A DNA stretch of 64,000 nucleotides from Apostichopus japonicus. Taxonomy: Eukaryota > Echinodermata > Holothuroidea > Aspidochirotida > Stichopodidae. Location: contig NC_092576.1 of NCBI RefSeq assembly GCF_037975245.1, positions 12,989,611 through 13,053,610 of the forward strand, in the 5' to 3' direction. Positions 22,570 to 34,101 of the stretch are shown here, piece by piece (position 1 is the stretch's first letter; each line of letters opens with the position of its first letter). Under the pieces are notes generated by a model. That model searched no databases. It worked only from the letters and a program-made list of their open reading frames with translations, and was not told the origin of the DNA. The position numbers and the translations under genes are program-made.

Positions 22570-23067
22570 TCACTCTCCGATTTGTTTGCTCCTCGTAGTC
22601 ATAGTAACTACACTAGAGATAGTTATGATTACACCTATACCTTTCTGTAGACTCGCAATTAGCCAGGGTTACATAAGATATGTAGGACCGTGTACCTGGA
22701 ATGTTCTCCCAGACTCGATCAAAGATTCTTCTTCCCCACGAAGCTATGAAAGAAAATATAAATCCTACTTTATTATCTGATTATATTTAATTTAACATTT
22801 TGATATTGTTATCTAGCCATGAGTTGCCCTTTTCTTTCTGTTTAATGTTTTATCCTTTATTCTGTTTAACCGTATTGTTCTTTTCCATTCCTTAGCATGT
22901 TTTCTTTTTTCTCTGTAAAATGGGATTCACATCCCACAAGCTTTAGTGGCTTCCTTGTGTAAACCCCTCAACCATTTGTCATGTTTTAAGTCCCCCTTTT
23001 CTGATGACATCACTGTAAAATTCTTCGAACATTGTTTTGTTGTAATAAAGTTGAATTGAATTGAATT
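22570..23067 (+). mobile_element. L2/CR1-type LINE 3' fragment
   Basis: A frame-broken C-terminal RT end reads RSHSNYTRDSYDYTY, then in another frame a segment ending WNVLPDSIKDSSS, the usual WNxLP motif near the end of CR1/L2 polymerases. A ~280-bp 3' UTR follows and ends in TTGAATTGAATTGAATT, typical of short-period LINE tails. The 3' end lies about 210 bp upstream of the fucosyltransferase start codon. Confidence 0.88.
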
Positions 23068-23167
23068 AGGAAAGTTGTAACCAGATACGTGTTTTATCAT
23101 GTCCTAGATTGAATATCATATGGGGAACCTGGACTTTTTTCCATTCACGGGTTTACTATTTCTTTTT

Positions 23168-23279
23168 TTATTTATATTCTTGATTACAGATCTCGAAAAC
23201 CGTTGAAGCGAAGCAAGTATTGGGATTTTTCATTACATTTTAAAAACTCCGTGACTGTGGGAGGGAATATCTGTGCAAT
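23168..23279 (+). promoter_or_regulatory. Possible splice acceptor and 5' UTR of the fucosyltransferase gene
   Basis: A pyrimidine-rich stretch ending TTCTTGATTACAG lies about 90 bp upstream of the start codon. It would give a 5' UTR exon starting ATCTCGAAAACC, implying an untranslated upstream exon. This is inference from one good acceptor. Confidence 0.4.
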
Positions 23280-24590
23280 ATGTCTGGTGAAAACAGAAGG
23301 AAGCGATTTGTCTACATTGTAGTGATATGTGTAGTATTTACAGTGGTCTGGCTACACGGTACATCCAAGCACGAGTTTGTATTTCCAGATAAATTCATTA
23401 CTTTCAAACAACAGAATGATCGGAAGTTATCCGTCGTTAAATCCGTCGACAAATCCGTCGTAGATATTCACTTTCCAAAGAAGTCGAAATATGATTTCGT
23501 TGCTTTCAAGAAAAAACCCGGATGGCATTTCGTCGACTTTCCTTGTCATTATACATGTAAGAAAGACGGAGCTCCGGTCACTGTCCGTTTCACTACGAAC
23601 GCTTCCGATGTAGCTGGGGCCGACGCGGTGTTTTTTACTACTGGACCAATGGAACTTGAAGAATGGGAAGCCTTACGCAGCTATCGTAGCCCTGGACAAA
23701 TATGGATATTTGCAACACAGGAGCCTGCTGCTATTGTACCAGACTTTTTGCCGCCAAAAGTCTACAGATACGATACATATAATTGGTCTTTCACTTTCCA
23801 TTCAACGTCTGACATACACGGTGCTTATGGCTGGTACACTCCTTACGATAAAGTAAAGTCGGATACCAACAGTACTAATTGGTTTAAAAAGAAACCCAAG
23901 TTTGCCTCATGGGTATCGTCAAGGCACTGTGGTGGATTAGGCTGGGACAGAACAAAATTTGTTAAAGATCTTGGAGAATTTATTCCTATTGACATGTACG
24001 GAGAGTGTGGGAACTTAACTCTGCGAAGGAATACAGAAATTGCCAAAGGTATCTTTAAGGGATACAAATTTCATGTGAGTTTAGAAAATAGCTGTTGTAG
24101 CGAGTATTTGTCAGAAAAGGTATGGAATGCTCTACAGAACTGGGAGTCTGTTCCTATAGTACTAGGTGGAACCAGGGAGGAATATAGTAGATTAATGCCA
24201 CCTTATTCTTATATACACGCAGACGACTTTGATTCCATTGAAGACCTTGCTATATATATTAATAAAGTAGGCAGCAACGAAACTTTATATAACGCGTATT
24301 TTGATTGGAGGAGAAAAGGAAAAGTACAACAACAGGCGTTCAAATATCGATTTCCAGTCTTTCAAGAAGGGGTTTGCAAAATTGTTCATTATTTCGAAAA
24401 AATGACAAAACATCCTATGCTTAAATCCTTTGATCCATACGGGGCCAATTGGTTTGGGAGTTGCTACCGCTGTGGAGACCACAACTGGATTCAAGAATAT
24501 AATATTTGGTGGCGACTCAACATGTTCCATAAAAAGTGGGAAGACAACAGAACACTTATTTGGCTTGATGGAGATAAGACTGCACAATGA
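23280..24590 (+). CDS. Alpha-1,3-fucosyltransferase-like, GT10 family, single coding exon
   Basis: It encodes 436 residues without interruption. Residues 1-9 are basic and cytoplasmic-like (RRKR) and about 10-26 are a hydrophobic signal anchor, giving a type II Golgi membrane protein. The N-terminal GT10 region has the SPGQIWIFATQEPA and YNWSFTFHSTSDI blocks. The donor (GDP-fucose) region at 259-297 has the family signature, with KFHVSLENS, YLSEKVWNAL and VPIVLGG. A C-terminal CYRCGD motif fits the conserved cysteine pair. At least six N-glycosylation sequons are visible. The family transfers fucose from GDP-fucose to GlcNAc-containing glycans; the exact linkage and acceptor cannot be read from sequence. 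An intronless coding region is normal for many animal GT10 genes, though a retrogene is possible. The first ATG is the only one placing the anchor at the N-terminus. AATAAA near 25010 may serve as the poly(A) signal. Confidence 0.93.
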   Translation: MSGENRRKRFVYIVVICVVFTVVWLHGTSKHEFVFPDKFITFKQQNDRKLSVVKSVDKSVVDIHFPKKSKYDFVAFKKKPGWHFVDFPCHYTCKKDGAPVTVRFTTNASDVAGADAVFFTTGPMELEEWEALRSYRSPGQIWIFATQEPAAIVPDFLPPKVYRYDTYNWSFTFHSTSDIHGAYGWYTPYDKVKSDTNSTNWFKKKPKFASWVSSRHCGGLGWDRTKFVKDLGEFIPIDMYGECGNLTLRRNTEIAKGIFKGYKFHVSLENSCCSEYLSEKVWNALQNWESVPIVLGGTREEYSRLMPPYSYIHADDFDSIEDLAIYINKVGSNETLYNAYFDWRRKGKVQQQAFKYRFPVFQEGVCKIVHYFEKMTKHPMLKSFDPYGANWFGSCYRCGDHNWIQEYNIWWRLNMFHKKWEDNRTLIWLDGDKTAQ

Positions 24591-25185
24591 CCGAAATACA
24601 AATCTCACGACGATGTAGTTCAAAATGTAACTTGTACATAGTTTCATAACTTTACATGATCAGCAAAATGTAATTGATAATTAACCATTGTAAATATAAA
24701 ATCCTTTAATGAGGATAGTTGTAAAGTTGTTTTTAAATAGTCTGAATGCTGGCAGGCTACTTTAATTTTGCCTGGCAGGACACATAGAACGTTCTCGCAT
24801 TGATTGAAAAGCATATGGATAGACAATATTGTAAGATAAATTAAAATGGCGATTACCTTAATGATATGCTGATTTGTCACAGTATTGGGGTATCAAAGGT
24901 AGCATAGTGTTGGTGGATTGAAATGACTGTTGTTTCAAATTTTGGTTGAAGTTTACTTTTAATTATTCAGCTAGCTTCAAGCCGTCGGCATCTTTTCTGA
25001 ACTCAGGATAAATAAATATGAATTGTGATGCCGCGAATGAGTTAGCTCCTACAGTAATTTTAGTAAATTTGATGGAAAGGTGTTTCGGTTTGTGGAAGTA
25101 TATTAGAGCTAATAATTAGATGTATAAACACACATATATTGAGACCAGCTACTCTTTAGAATCATTTACGACAGGGTTCGGTTTC
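24591..25185 (+). other. Fucosyltransferase 3' UTR and flank
   Basis: AT-rich sequence after the stop codon. A GATAAATAAATATG stretch near 25008 contains AATAAA, a candidate poly(A) signal about 420 bp downstream of the stop. Nothing else is recognised. Confidence 0.4.
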
Positions 25186-25190
25186 TTCCG

Positions 25191-26219
25191 GAAGAAACCT
25201 ATTTCTTCCGGGGACGTGGAACTTACTGGAAGAAACCTGTTTCTTCCGGGTTTCTTCCAGTTTCTTCCGGAAGAAACTGGAAGAAACTGTGCAAATTGGC
25301 ATATACGCAGTACAGCCCACATACATGATAAAGAGACAAATAGCTTACCACCATCTGACTGAAATGCATACCATTGAAACCATCAACATATGATAATTTT
25401 TTTTTTTGATTATAATTTAGGGTTGTTTTTCTACACCAAAAGATGTTTGCTTATAAATCACGTTTATTGAAGGACTACTTATCATCTCGCGATCCCCCCC
25501 ATCAACCAGAATTGCATAACTGGTCATACTGTATGAATGATTAACCTGGATTGGCCCATGCACTGAGGATTTAATACAATGAACACCAAGAAAATAGCCG
25601 AACAATATCTGTTGATTTAGGCAACAGTTTAATTTCTGCAACTCCCTAAATTACAACTTGTAGTTAACATGAGGACTTGTCATCCCAACAGCAAAAGAAC
25701 AAATATCCACAATTAAACACAGCTGGCCAAGAGCCAGCCCTCATTTCACACTACAACTTCCAGTCGAATCTGTAACCCTCATGTCTTGAGTTCAATCTCC
25801 ACAAAATATGGTCATAGTGGTCAATGTAATCGTAGTAATGAGTGTGCATTGTAGTAGGCCTACATTAGTTTCAGGGAACACTTGCCCCTCCACTCAGACA
25901 CTAGTTTTTAACTAAGAACTGGGCTATAATCAGGACCATTCTGGTCTGCAAAATATTGCTTGCCCATAGTTGTTCCCTGAATTGTCCGATTCTAGTAGCC
26001 TAGTGCTATATTGTGTACAGTATATGCTAGAGGCAGGTCATGTGCTCCAAACCTACATATAGACTACCTATATGACACTATAGCGCTTCTTGTCCATTTA
26101 TTACATAGTTAGAAATCATTGCAGGTTGTTATGAAACTTTATCAGCAGTTTTTCCCCAAAAAATGAGTTTCTTCCATTTTGTCCGGAAGAAACTGGAAGA
26201 AACCTATTTCTTCCGAGTG
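25191..26219. repeat. TTTCTTCCGG/CCGGAAGAAA repeat clusters bracketing 0.9 kb
   Basis: At 25191-25290 the palindromic unit TTTCTTCCGGAAGAAAC and its half-units occur about seven times. At 26166-26219 the same motif recurs (CCGGAAGAAACTGGAAGAAA, then CCTATTTCTTCCG). AGAAACCTATTTCTTCCG is shared by both clusters. They may be termini of one element, but no clean target duplication was found. The region between holds no recognisable gene. Confidence 0.6.
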
Positions 26220-26229
26220 GAAAAAACCG

Positions 26230-26690
26230 CGGTTTATGGAGTTCGTGCAATGGCCTACATTTCAAATTTGTTATCGTTTTGATAATGAACAGTGGCATGG
26301 GATTGCTCAGTGCCCAGTGCGGGTGCGGATGGTACATGTTGGATAAATGCATTGGATGGGTAGGGGTAAAGGTGGGTGGTTGGTTGCGTAAAGGAGGGGG
26401 CGTTCGAGGGAAAGGTGGAGAGAAACTTGACCAACATCACCATGAGTGTCTTATGCTGCCATCTCTTTCGACTCCTCATTGGTCGTGGAATGCTTAATAA
26501 ATAACACGGGATGTCATTGTGATTACGCTTTCACGTGTAGGCCGGTCATTGTTAGGTGTGTCACAAATTGCTAAATAAGGTAGCACATTTCGACTTTGGT
26601 ACAAAATGTAAGGTAATGAAAAACGAAAGAACCAAACTGGAATTGAATTCAGCTATAGTCAATGACCTGCGCTGACGGATAGATTCACCT
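26230..26690. other. Unassigned intergenic sequence
   Basis: Includes a G-rich stretch (26360-26425). No supported gene. Confidence 0.4.
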
Positions 26691-26691
26691 G

Positions 26692-27070
26692 ATACTCATA
26701 GCTATAGTACAGTAACAACTGTTCATGTTCCACAACCGTGCATCAGTAACTATACTGCGCTGGGTTCGCAACACGGTAACATGTGTCACAGTTGCCACAG
26801 TAATTACTGGAAAGCTGTTACACTTTGAACTACGTGTCCGACAGGTGAAAATTTGCAGTAATTAAAAAAATAATGACAATATTTTTTTATATTTTTTTTA
26901 TATAATTTTTAAGAATTTTAAACTTTTAAATTTGCAGTAAGCAAAAACTTGCAGTAATTACTGGGCCATCTGTAACACATGTATGTAACCGTGTTACGAA
27001 CACAGCGCATTATTTACTGATGCACGGTTGTGGAACATGAACAGTAGTTACTGTACTAGCTATGAGTATT
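26692..27070. mobile_element. Foldback MITE, family E
   Basis: The left arm (ATACTCATAGCTATAGTACAG ... CACAACCGTGCATCAGTAA ... CACGGTAACATGTGT) is complementary to the right arm (ACACATGTATGTAACCGTG ... CTGATGCACGGTTGTGG ... GTACTAGCTATGAGTAT). Arms are about 130 bp around an AT-rich centre with poly-T. No coding sequence. Confidence 0.85.
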
Positions 27071-27927
27071 GGCTGATAGAGTACAGACTAGATGTACCTC
27101 TCCGAGATGGAGAAAGGTTGGTTTCACATTTGTGGTAATAGTCAGAATAAGAAATGTTCTGAAAAATTATTTGAGAGGAAGTTGGCAAAATATTGAAAAG
27201 AGCAATAAATTGACAGGTACAACGGGATTCAAAACTACTTGACTTGAGAAGCTCTTTGTCGTGGCAATATTTCTTTACATGTTTGCAAATTTGTATATAA
27301 TTTTCTGCCAGTCAGTTTAAGGTTTTATTTACAAAATGGTTTCTTGTAATGGTTTAAAGCCAATACAGATGATATAATAACATTGTTAATTTTATCGATT
27401 TAGTTTTACTTATGTTTTACGTTAAATACCACCAATCTTCCTACGGATATGGTTTGCCCTTGAATTCTTGAGTCCGCAAGGACGTCATAATTTTATATTA
27501 ATTATATTGTTTTACTATGTTTGTTATTTGAGTTTCTCTTATCATTATTTTTCTACTTTTAATGGTACAATTTTGTTGTGTGAAATTTTAATAGCAATCC
27601 AGTCTCTTAATATAAGCTGGTTCGGAGGTGACATCTGCCCATGCGTTGTACCCGTATATGTGACATATGACAGGTCAGTCGTTTACCATTCAGTCTAATG
27701 TTATACTATCGCACAATAGTGTCAAGTATCATAAGTCAAGGAGGGTGTCTGTTTCAGTAATGTCAGTTTGAGATCTAGTCCTGTCCTTTCCTCTCCCCCT
27801 TCCCCCCTTCCTCCTCCCCTTCCACATACTCTTTTCTAAATGCTGCACTCCTCTAGAAAGCCCCTGCAGTTGGTTCCTCACCTTATAACGAAGCTGCTTC
27901 TATTTGGGCACAAACAACATGATATGT
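27071..27927. other. Unassigned intergenic sequence
   Basis: No supported feature. A CT-rich run lies at 27780-27835. Confidence 0.4.
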
Positions 27928-28281
27928 CAGGGACGTCGGAGCCGGTACGGCCGGACCAATATTCACGGCGCAAAATAAAAAAAAATAAAAAAAGTAGGAC
28001 TAAGAAAAAAAATGGCAAAAAATAAAGAACCAAAATGAAACAAGCAAGTAGGCTAAATGTGACTACTCTGGCATGGCAGGGGTCTTGTTTTTAAGCTCGG
28101 GAAGTGCCATTTCTGCAATCTGGGAGGCATTTTTTCAAAATTTTTCTCCATTACGCTACGCGCCAACACATGGTGCCGCGTAGCGTAGTTTGACCTACCA
28201 AACGTCCCCCGATAATTATGATAGATGCATGAGCACACTCTGATCTGCCGTACCAATCCCAAATAGTTTCCGACGCCCCTG
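27928..28281. mobile_element. hAT-like MITE with family A body and different termini
   Basis: Ends CAGGGACGTCGGAGCC and TTCCGACGCCCCTG form inverted repeats. The interior includes GGGAAGTGCCATTTCTGC, TCTGGGAGGCATTTTT and GCGCCAACACATGGTG, the same body as family A. The 8-bp flanks are not clearly identical. Confidence 0.7.
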
Positions 28282-28850
28282 TAATGTAGATTTTGGAAAT
28301 GAAAAACATGTTGTGATACAATCCTCCTCTCGTAGGTTACCTACACGCTACTGACAACTGCATTTGGAACACAATTTATGCTGTCGATTGCGTACGGTGG
28401 GATGTAATACCAAACAATAACCAAATTGATTGACCTATTGCGCAATACTCCTCCACGGTGTAACTCCGGACTAGCTTATTGAGTTATTACACTAATTACG
28501 TTCTAGTGTGTGTGTTTTTTTTTTATTTCTTTATTAGGTCTTTGTTTATCTTCTTTTACTTTTAGTTTGTCTTGTCTTGCAGTCAGTGAGAGCGGTGACT
28601 TCCATCGTGGAGTATTTTTTGGCGTTTTTAATAAAGATAGTCGCGCTAGAGCATGCGTCCAAGAGATCTATAGTATTGTATTTCGTTGTTAGTTTTTTTA
28701 ATCTCCAAGCAGACAGTGAGATTCTTCCGTCCAACAGTGGAGTATTTGTGGCATTCGTTAGAACATTATCTTCAAGACACTTGTGATTCTGAAGTATCTC
28801 TTACTTACATTATAAATACCATTTCTTATATATCAATCAATGTTTGAAAA
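28282..28850. other. Unassigned intergenic sequence
   Basis: No supported feature. Confidence 0.4.
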
Positions 28851-28852
28851 AT

Positions 28853-28931
28853 GTTGGTTGTATTATTCGGGCAAGTCGTTACAGCCCCCCCCCCCCCAAA
28901 AAAAAAATCAAATTGGGCTTCTACGCCTATG
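28853..28931. repeat. Truncated end of MITE family C
   Basis: TATTCGGGCAAGTCGTTACAG, a C run, AATCAAATTGGGCTTCTACG, CCTATG matches the right ~75 bp of the element at 13931-14400. Its left part is absent. Confidence 0.8.
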
Positions 28932-28966
28932 CAAGAGATGGAACTATTCCTTCAAAGATCCCTGTC

Positions 28967-30056
28967 CAGTGGCGGCGGAACCGGGGGGGCTTGGGGGGGG
29001 GCTCAGCCCCCCAATGAAAAAGTTGAGGGGGCAAATGCATGATAAGCCCCCCCAATATTTACCAAGGCTCCGAAACGTGCATCTGCCCATTTTTCAATGC
29101 ATACTTGTCGATCTGTCCGATGCACACGTATACTATATATAGGTGTAATAATTTTAGTAATTGCTGGGGGACCCTCGGCCCGTCCCCTGGCTATAGACCA
29201 CATTGTCACCCCAACCGCGTCTTCACGCCCCGTGAAAAGTGGAAGCAGTGAGTGTGAGTACCAGTAAGCGTAACACAACTTCGTCTTAGGCCAATGACTT
29301 GCCTCATTTCAGCCAGTTCTCCAACATCCCCTTACTTAGTGGCGGAGCGTCCATATATACAGTCAGGGGGCGGATGCCCCCCCCCCTGACAGACTCAAAT
29401 GGACTGCTGGCGCCCTTTTCAGCTTTTCACTATACTTTTTACTTATTCGCTATTATTGACTATTTTATTGCGCTCTCATATACCTATTGACATTTGTCAT
29501 ATTCTGTTGGTGTAATTTTCCGACAAAATGGCGACGACACCTATTTATTCTCCGTTTATCTGCAAATTAGCAAGGCCCGGAAAGGGTCATTTCCTGCAAT
29601 CTAGGGAGTATCTTTACTCAAAATCTTTCTGTACGCTCCGCGCCAACCTGTGGTGGCGCTCCGCTTAGATAGTGTCGAAAGCGCCCCTGCAGACCATTCT
29701 TGCCCCCCCCGACCAATACCCCTAGCTCCGCCACTGCCCTTACTACACTCAAAAACGTCTTTGCGAGTACACTACGAGTATAATAGCTACTCTCTTAAAA
29801 CACCATCGAATATACAAATTACAATGTTTTTACAGACTTTTTACGTGCAATCTGAGAAATTGCAGACTTGAGACCCATATTTTAGGGCTAGGTATTCGCA
29901 GCATAAAACACACGGGAAGTGCCGTTTCCGGCCATCTGGGGGTTTGAAATAACCCAAAATTTTCTTGTACGCTCCGGGCCAACCGATGGTGGCGCTCCGC
30001 TTAGATAGTCTCCACACATTAGCCCCCCCAATCATTTTTCCGTTCCGCCGCGCCTG
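28967..30056. mobile_element. hAT-type element, family F (CAGTGGCGGCGGAACC), host of a nested MITE
   Basis: Left end CAGTGGCGGCGGAACC, right end CGTTCCGCCGCGCCTG, perfect 8-bp target duplication TCCCTGTC at 28959-28966 and 30057-30064. It includes the family-A-like body (GGGAAGTGCCGTTTCC, GGTGGCGCTCCGCTTAGATAG) near the right end. A second hAT-type MITE is inserted at 29337-29736, so net length before insertion was about 680 bp. Confidence 0.92.
29337..29736. mobile_element. hAT-type MITE nested inside 28967-30056
   Basis: Ends TAGTGGCGGAGCGTCC and CTAGCTCCGCCACTG, perfect 8-bp duplication CCCTTACT at 29329-29336 and 29737-29744. The body carries AAGGGTCATTTCCTGC and GGTGGCGCTCCGCTTAGATAG, so it is related to its host. 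Confidence 0.92.
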
Positions 30057-30064
30057 TCCCTGTC

Positions 30065-30430
30065 ATCTTTATTATCTTCATACTCGCATCACACACTTTT
30101 GACTTTGTTGTTGGACATCGTCGTACATGCATTACAATTTGCATTCCGAACGACATCCATAATATGGCCGAGTGTACGACAGAAACTGCCGTCGCAACCC
30201 AGTCAGTACACCACATCACATGTCATTATTTTGGCGTATAATATCAAGAATTCGTCCTTAACCTAATTGCTATCGGAAAAGGGCACAGCAGGAACGATAT
30301 ATTGACAGATGTTTGAACATGGCTTTTTACCTCAGTCAGTAGAGCGCTCGTCAGAGAGTGAAATTTTTGAATGTCTGCTGCAGTGATACTGTTACATTCT
30401 CCAAAAGCAATAGTCGTTGAATGATATAAC
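30065..30430. other. Unassigned intergenic sequence
   Basis: No supported feature. Confidence 0.4.
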
Positions 30431-30439
30431 TAAGCATTT

Positions 30440-31486
30440 AATATCTAAATCACTTCTTCGTCAGTATCAACCTCCTCCTCTTCAACTTCATTAGAAGCAA
30501 ACTTATTATCACAGTCAGAACAACGTTACAGATCTGTTTATGGCAGTCTATTTTGTACACATGAACAAATTCTCTGTCTGCATTTTGATTTTTTACATCC
30601 GCACTGAACAAATTCAAGTACACTTTATACAGGATGACAAATCCAATTTTCCACCCCTGCAGCAGTTCTCACATGAACCCTTCCAGTATGCAGAATTGAA
30701 GTCGGCAGGGGCACAAAGTATGTTTCCCCAAAAGTTGTCTTGGAAGGTAACCTTCAGTGCAGTCAGTCCAAAAACGACGTTTTTAATGGGTGATACACTT
30801 ACACTGGTCCATGGGTTAGTTTTTCAGTAGCAGAACATTTGTTGGACAGAGAGGGGCAAATTTTGATAATCTTATGTCTAGATGTCCTGGTCTTCTTGCC
30901 TGAAGAGAGAAAATAGCTCTCGGAGAAACAAGGTTAAGTAATACTCCTGATTTTCTCCTTCTTTCCATCAATCCAGACAGTCAGTTCATCTTTCATTCCA
31001 GGGGCAGTCTAGACAACAGCAGACTCGTAGTGGAAATCCTTCACCGCCTCCTTAACTTCCTTCCTCGGAAAGGGAACATGAACTACTTCTTTTTACTAAG
31101 TTGCGCTCCCTTATTTCTGCAAGGTCTACTCTATACTTCTTGGCAAGACCGCATACAACTGCTAGCTTTTTGTTAGGTGATGATCGCAAAGTTTTAGAAC
31201 TTCTTTGCAAAACTCTTCCAAACCTCTGGGGTCTTTTGATAGGTTTTCTGGGGAAGTTGGTTACTTTCAGAAGCTGATATTCTGCCTTTTTCTTCTTCAG
31301 GCGCTCATTTTCTTGCGTTTGTTCTTCACATAATTTGTTACGTTCCTTTTCAGACATTAATGCTCGCTGCCTTTGCTGCAACTTTGAAGTTCTTTGACTC
31401 TCCTTTTGCTTGTAGGTTGGGTCAGAGGCAGCTTGTTTTTGGCGCAATTCTTTCATCTTTTGAGCAGATGATTTCGGCATCCTCAA
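30440..31486 (-). pseudogene. Remnant of an unrecognised basic/Cys-rich protein, probably mobile-element derived
   Basis: The N-terminal open frame (31052-31486, 144 codons) is very basic, predicted coiled coil, rich in K/R/E/Q, with MPKSSAQKMKELRQKQ near its start and LRSSPNKKLAVVCGLAKKY near its end. Further along the same strand, about 30460-30800, a frame-broken segment contains CGCKKSKCRQRICSC followed by RCSDCDNKF and an acidic end, a CxCxxxxC-type metal-binding tail. Proteins combining a basic start, an SSPxKK motif and a CxCKK tail recur as uncharacterised repeat-linked ORFs in invertebrates; that is from memory, not a search. The middle is missing and stops are present. Confidence 0.5.
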
Positions 31487-31489
31487 ACA

Positions 31490-32080
31490 CCTAAAAATAA
31501 ACGATAAACATCATTGTTATGCCTAACTGAGTTTCAACCCAAATATATTAATCAAAATTTCCCAAAACTGTCCAATGTTACCAAAAGAGCTTTAAAATAT
31601 GACCAAGAAGGTAGAAATGCAAATAAATAGGAAGTATTCTGTATTAACTAGTCTAGCAAAAACTTTATTACTCCTAATTAAGAAACTATTTAGCAAGCAC
31701 TTCATTTAAGATATTTCGCAGACCTTGTCTATTGGACTTTTCATGTACAAGTGAACTTTAATCACTTTATGTAAATGACAACAGTATTAGAAGCTCCCAT
31801 AAAATGCAGTTTCATGCACAATTTGACTACACATTCTTTTTAAACTTACATAAATTTGCATCACCAATTAAAATTCTTCCAGCAACTAACAGCACTGTGT
31901 GATGAGCTAGTGTACATTGAACTGACATGTGCTCTTTCTATGTACTATATTATGTGGAATAGCCCCCTCTAACTATAATGAACTTGTTAACATGTCTTTA
32001 GCCTGTGTTAACTTGTATCTTTGGAAACTGTGAGAGGAAAATGGGCAGTTTCACACGTGTGACTTACGTAACAATTTTTG
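31490..32080. other. Unassigned intergenic sequence
   Basis: No supported feature. Confidence 0.4.
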
Positions 32081-32084
32081 GTGA

Positions 32085-32765
32085 CTTATGTGACATCCCT
32101 AATTTTAGGGTCCACGGCTTCTTCACTCATGACGAGGACATTCCCTACACTGACTTCAGTTGATTGGTTGTCACCAGTATCATTGATGAAAATCTCCTCG
32201 TCTGTTGTCAAGGTAACGGCTGTCCTCAAAAATCTATTTTTAGGCAGTTGGACTGATTCTTCCCGCCTCATCACTGTGAAAGTGTCACCATTGGTAACCA
32301 AATCGATCCTCCTCAGCTCCCGATGGACTCAGGCTTCTCGAGCACCTTTCGCAAACCGACCCGGCCTCAGGGCGCGGTCACACAACTGCTTTAGGATGTG
32401 GCTGTCCTTCTCTGTAGGGGCCGCTGCTTCCATCTTCCCGTACGACATCATCATGGAATGGCTGTACTCCATCAAAGTCTACTCTTCACCCTGGCTCTGT
32501 TATGGAAGGTGCTGCTTAATGATATCACAGACTCTTCGGATCCAAAGCATAACATCAGGCAGTCCACCGCGTCTTTGTATTTCTTCCTGATTCCCGGAGA
32601 CAAGCACTCCACTCATATCTTGCTGGTCCCACCAGGTGGTCAACCAAAGGCCTTGCATTTATCTTTCCCTAGACAGCTTGTACATTCACACTCCTTCGTT
32701 AAAATCATCCAGCCATTCTTGTAAGGATGGCTCACCATGACGACGAGGAGAGCCTCTGTATTTGC
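32085..32765 (-). mobile_element. Degenerate LTR-retrotransposon gag fragment
   Basis: The minus strand shows gag capsid-like sequence in several frames, broken by stops and frameshifts: LSKYRGSP and SLQEWLDDF near the start, KYKDAVDCLMLCFG, then MMMSYGKMEAA and LKQLCDRALRPGRF. This order (PxxxxxWLDDF, YKDA...LxxxFG, LCDRxLRPxLR) is that of Ty3/gypsy-type gag in invertebrates. The last piece runs on in an open frame at 32086-32301. No protease, RT or LTR is visible next to it. Confidence 0.7.
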
Positions 32766-32769
32766 TCAG

Positions 32770-34095
32770 CCTATCTTGCGGAATTCCTTTGTAGCACTTA
32801 GCTTTAGGACTAATTATGTGCTGGTAACGCAACCACAAGATACATAAGATCAAGGGAAGCAGGGTTCAATTCTGCGATGAGTCGCCTGCCTTTGTGAAGA
32901 TATATAACACAGTATATTAAAATGAGGACAAACGCAATGTTCTATCGTAATCCGCAGGCAAATATTGTTTATTCACCATAACGGTAAAGGTGAATTACGA
33001 TATACAAAGGTAATTAAAATATATAAAATACAGTAAAGTAAAAACATAATTAACACATGAAATTCATCATGGCCTAACACTAATGGCCTACTGATTCCAT
33101 AGCTCGGGGATCACGCCCATCTCGTCTAGTAATTGATTGGTCCCTCAGTAACGAACGGCATCCCTAGTGGAAGTACATCATACGTCCTTTAGTTACCCGG
33201 ACCAGGGGTGGGGGTTCTGGCGTCTAAGACTATCGTTTAGGAGGACATCTATAAACACGGCCCCTCGATAGGTTGAAAACTACACATCAACAATATCTCA
33301 GTATATATTCTGTGTAGAAATTAATAGAATTAATTTCTAATGAAACTGGCACAGTCTGTTTCTACTGCAGGTGCATGGCAGCTTGGAGTGTCTTGGTGAA
33401 TGGTCACTATGCATTGCCAACACAATAAAAACGAACTAAACAAAGGGCAAGGGGAGTTAACAATCTCCCACAGTAATCAACAATTACTGATCAATTAAAA
33501 AAAGTATGAAAATATGCAATAATATACAACAAAGGTAACCAGTAAGGGTGACACAATAATAGTAAAAAAGCATAAGGGAATGTCAACCTGATCACCTAAT
33601 AAAGAGTGAAATATATGGTTCATTCCACCATACCTGGTCGGCATGACAACAAGTAAACTATAAAGTATTAAAATAAAGTGAACCTTTTGAGAAGTAGACA
33701 CTAATATGCAACTGGATGCTAAACATACTACCTGCCTATGTTACTCAAACAGCACTACACTGTGTTCCATAAATAAGTGAAACTGTCTATCCCTATATGG
33801 CATAGCAGTATAATCTTGGAATGTCATAGTTTAATATATATATATAACTAGAAGCTGGTTGCTCTAATTCCACTACGAACATATTCAAAATATAGAGGCG
33901 AGTGATTAACTCTAAAATCATTACACCCTCTATGACTTACGTGAAGTCTACAAGTAAAAATAATGTACTACTGGGGAAATTCCCTCAGCTAGTAATAATA
34001 GCAACAACAGTAGGATACTAACTATGTACTTTAACCCATGCATGGAGTGCTGTCTATGACAACTGCTAAACTGCAGTTACTTTGTCTTTTTTGTT
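32770..34095. other. Unassigned intergenic sequence
   Basis: No supported exon. A G-rich run lies near 33205. Confidence 0.4.
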
Positions 34096-34101
34096 GGCAC
34101 G

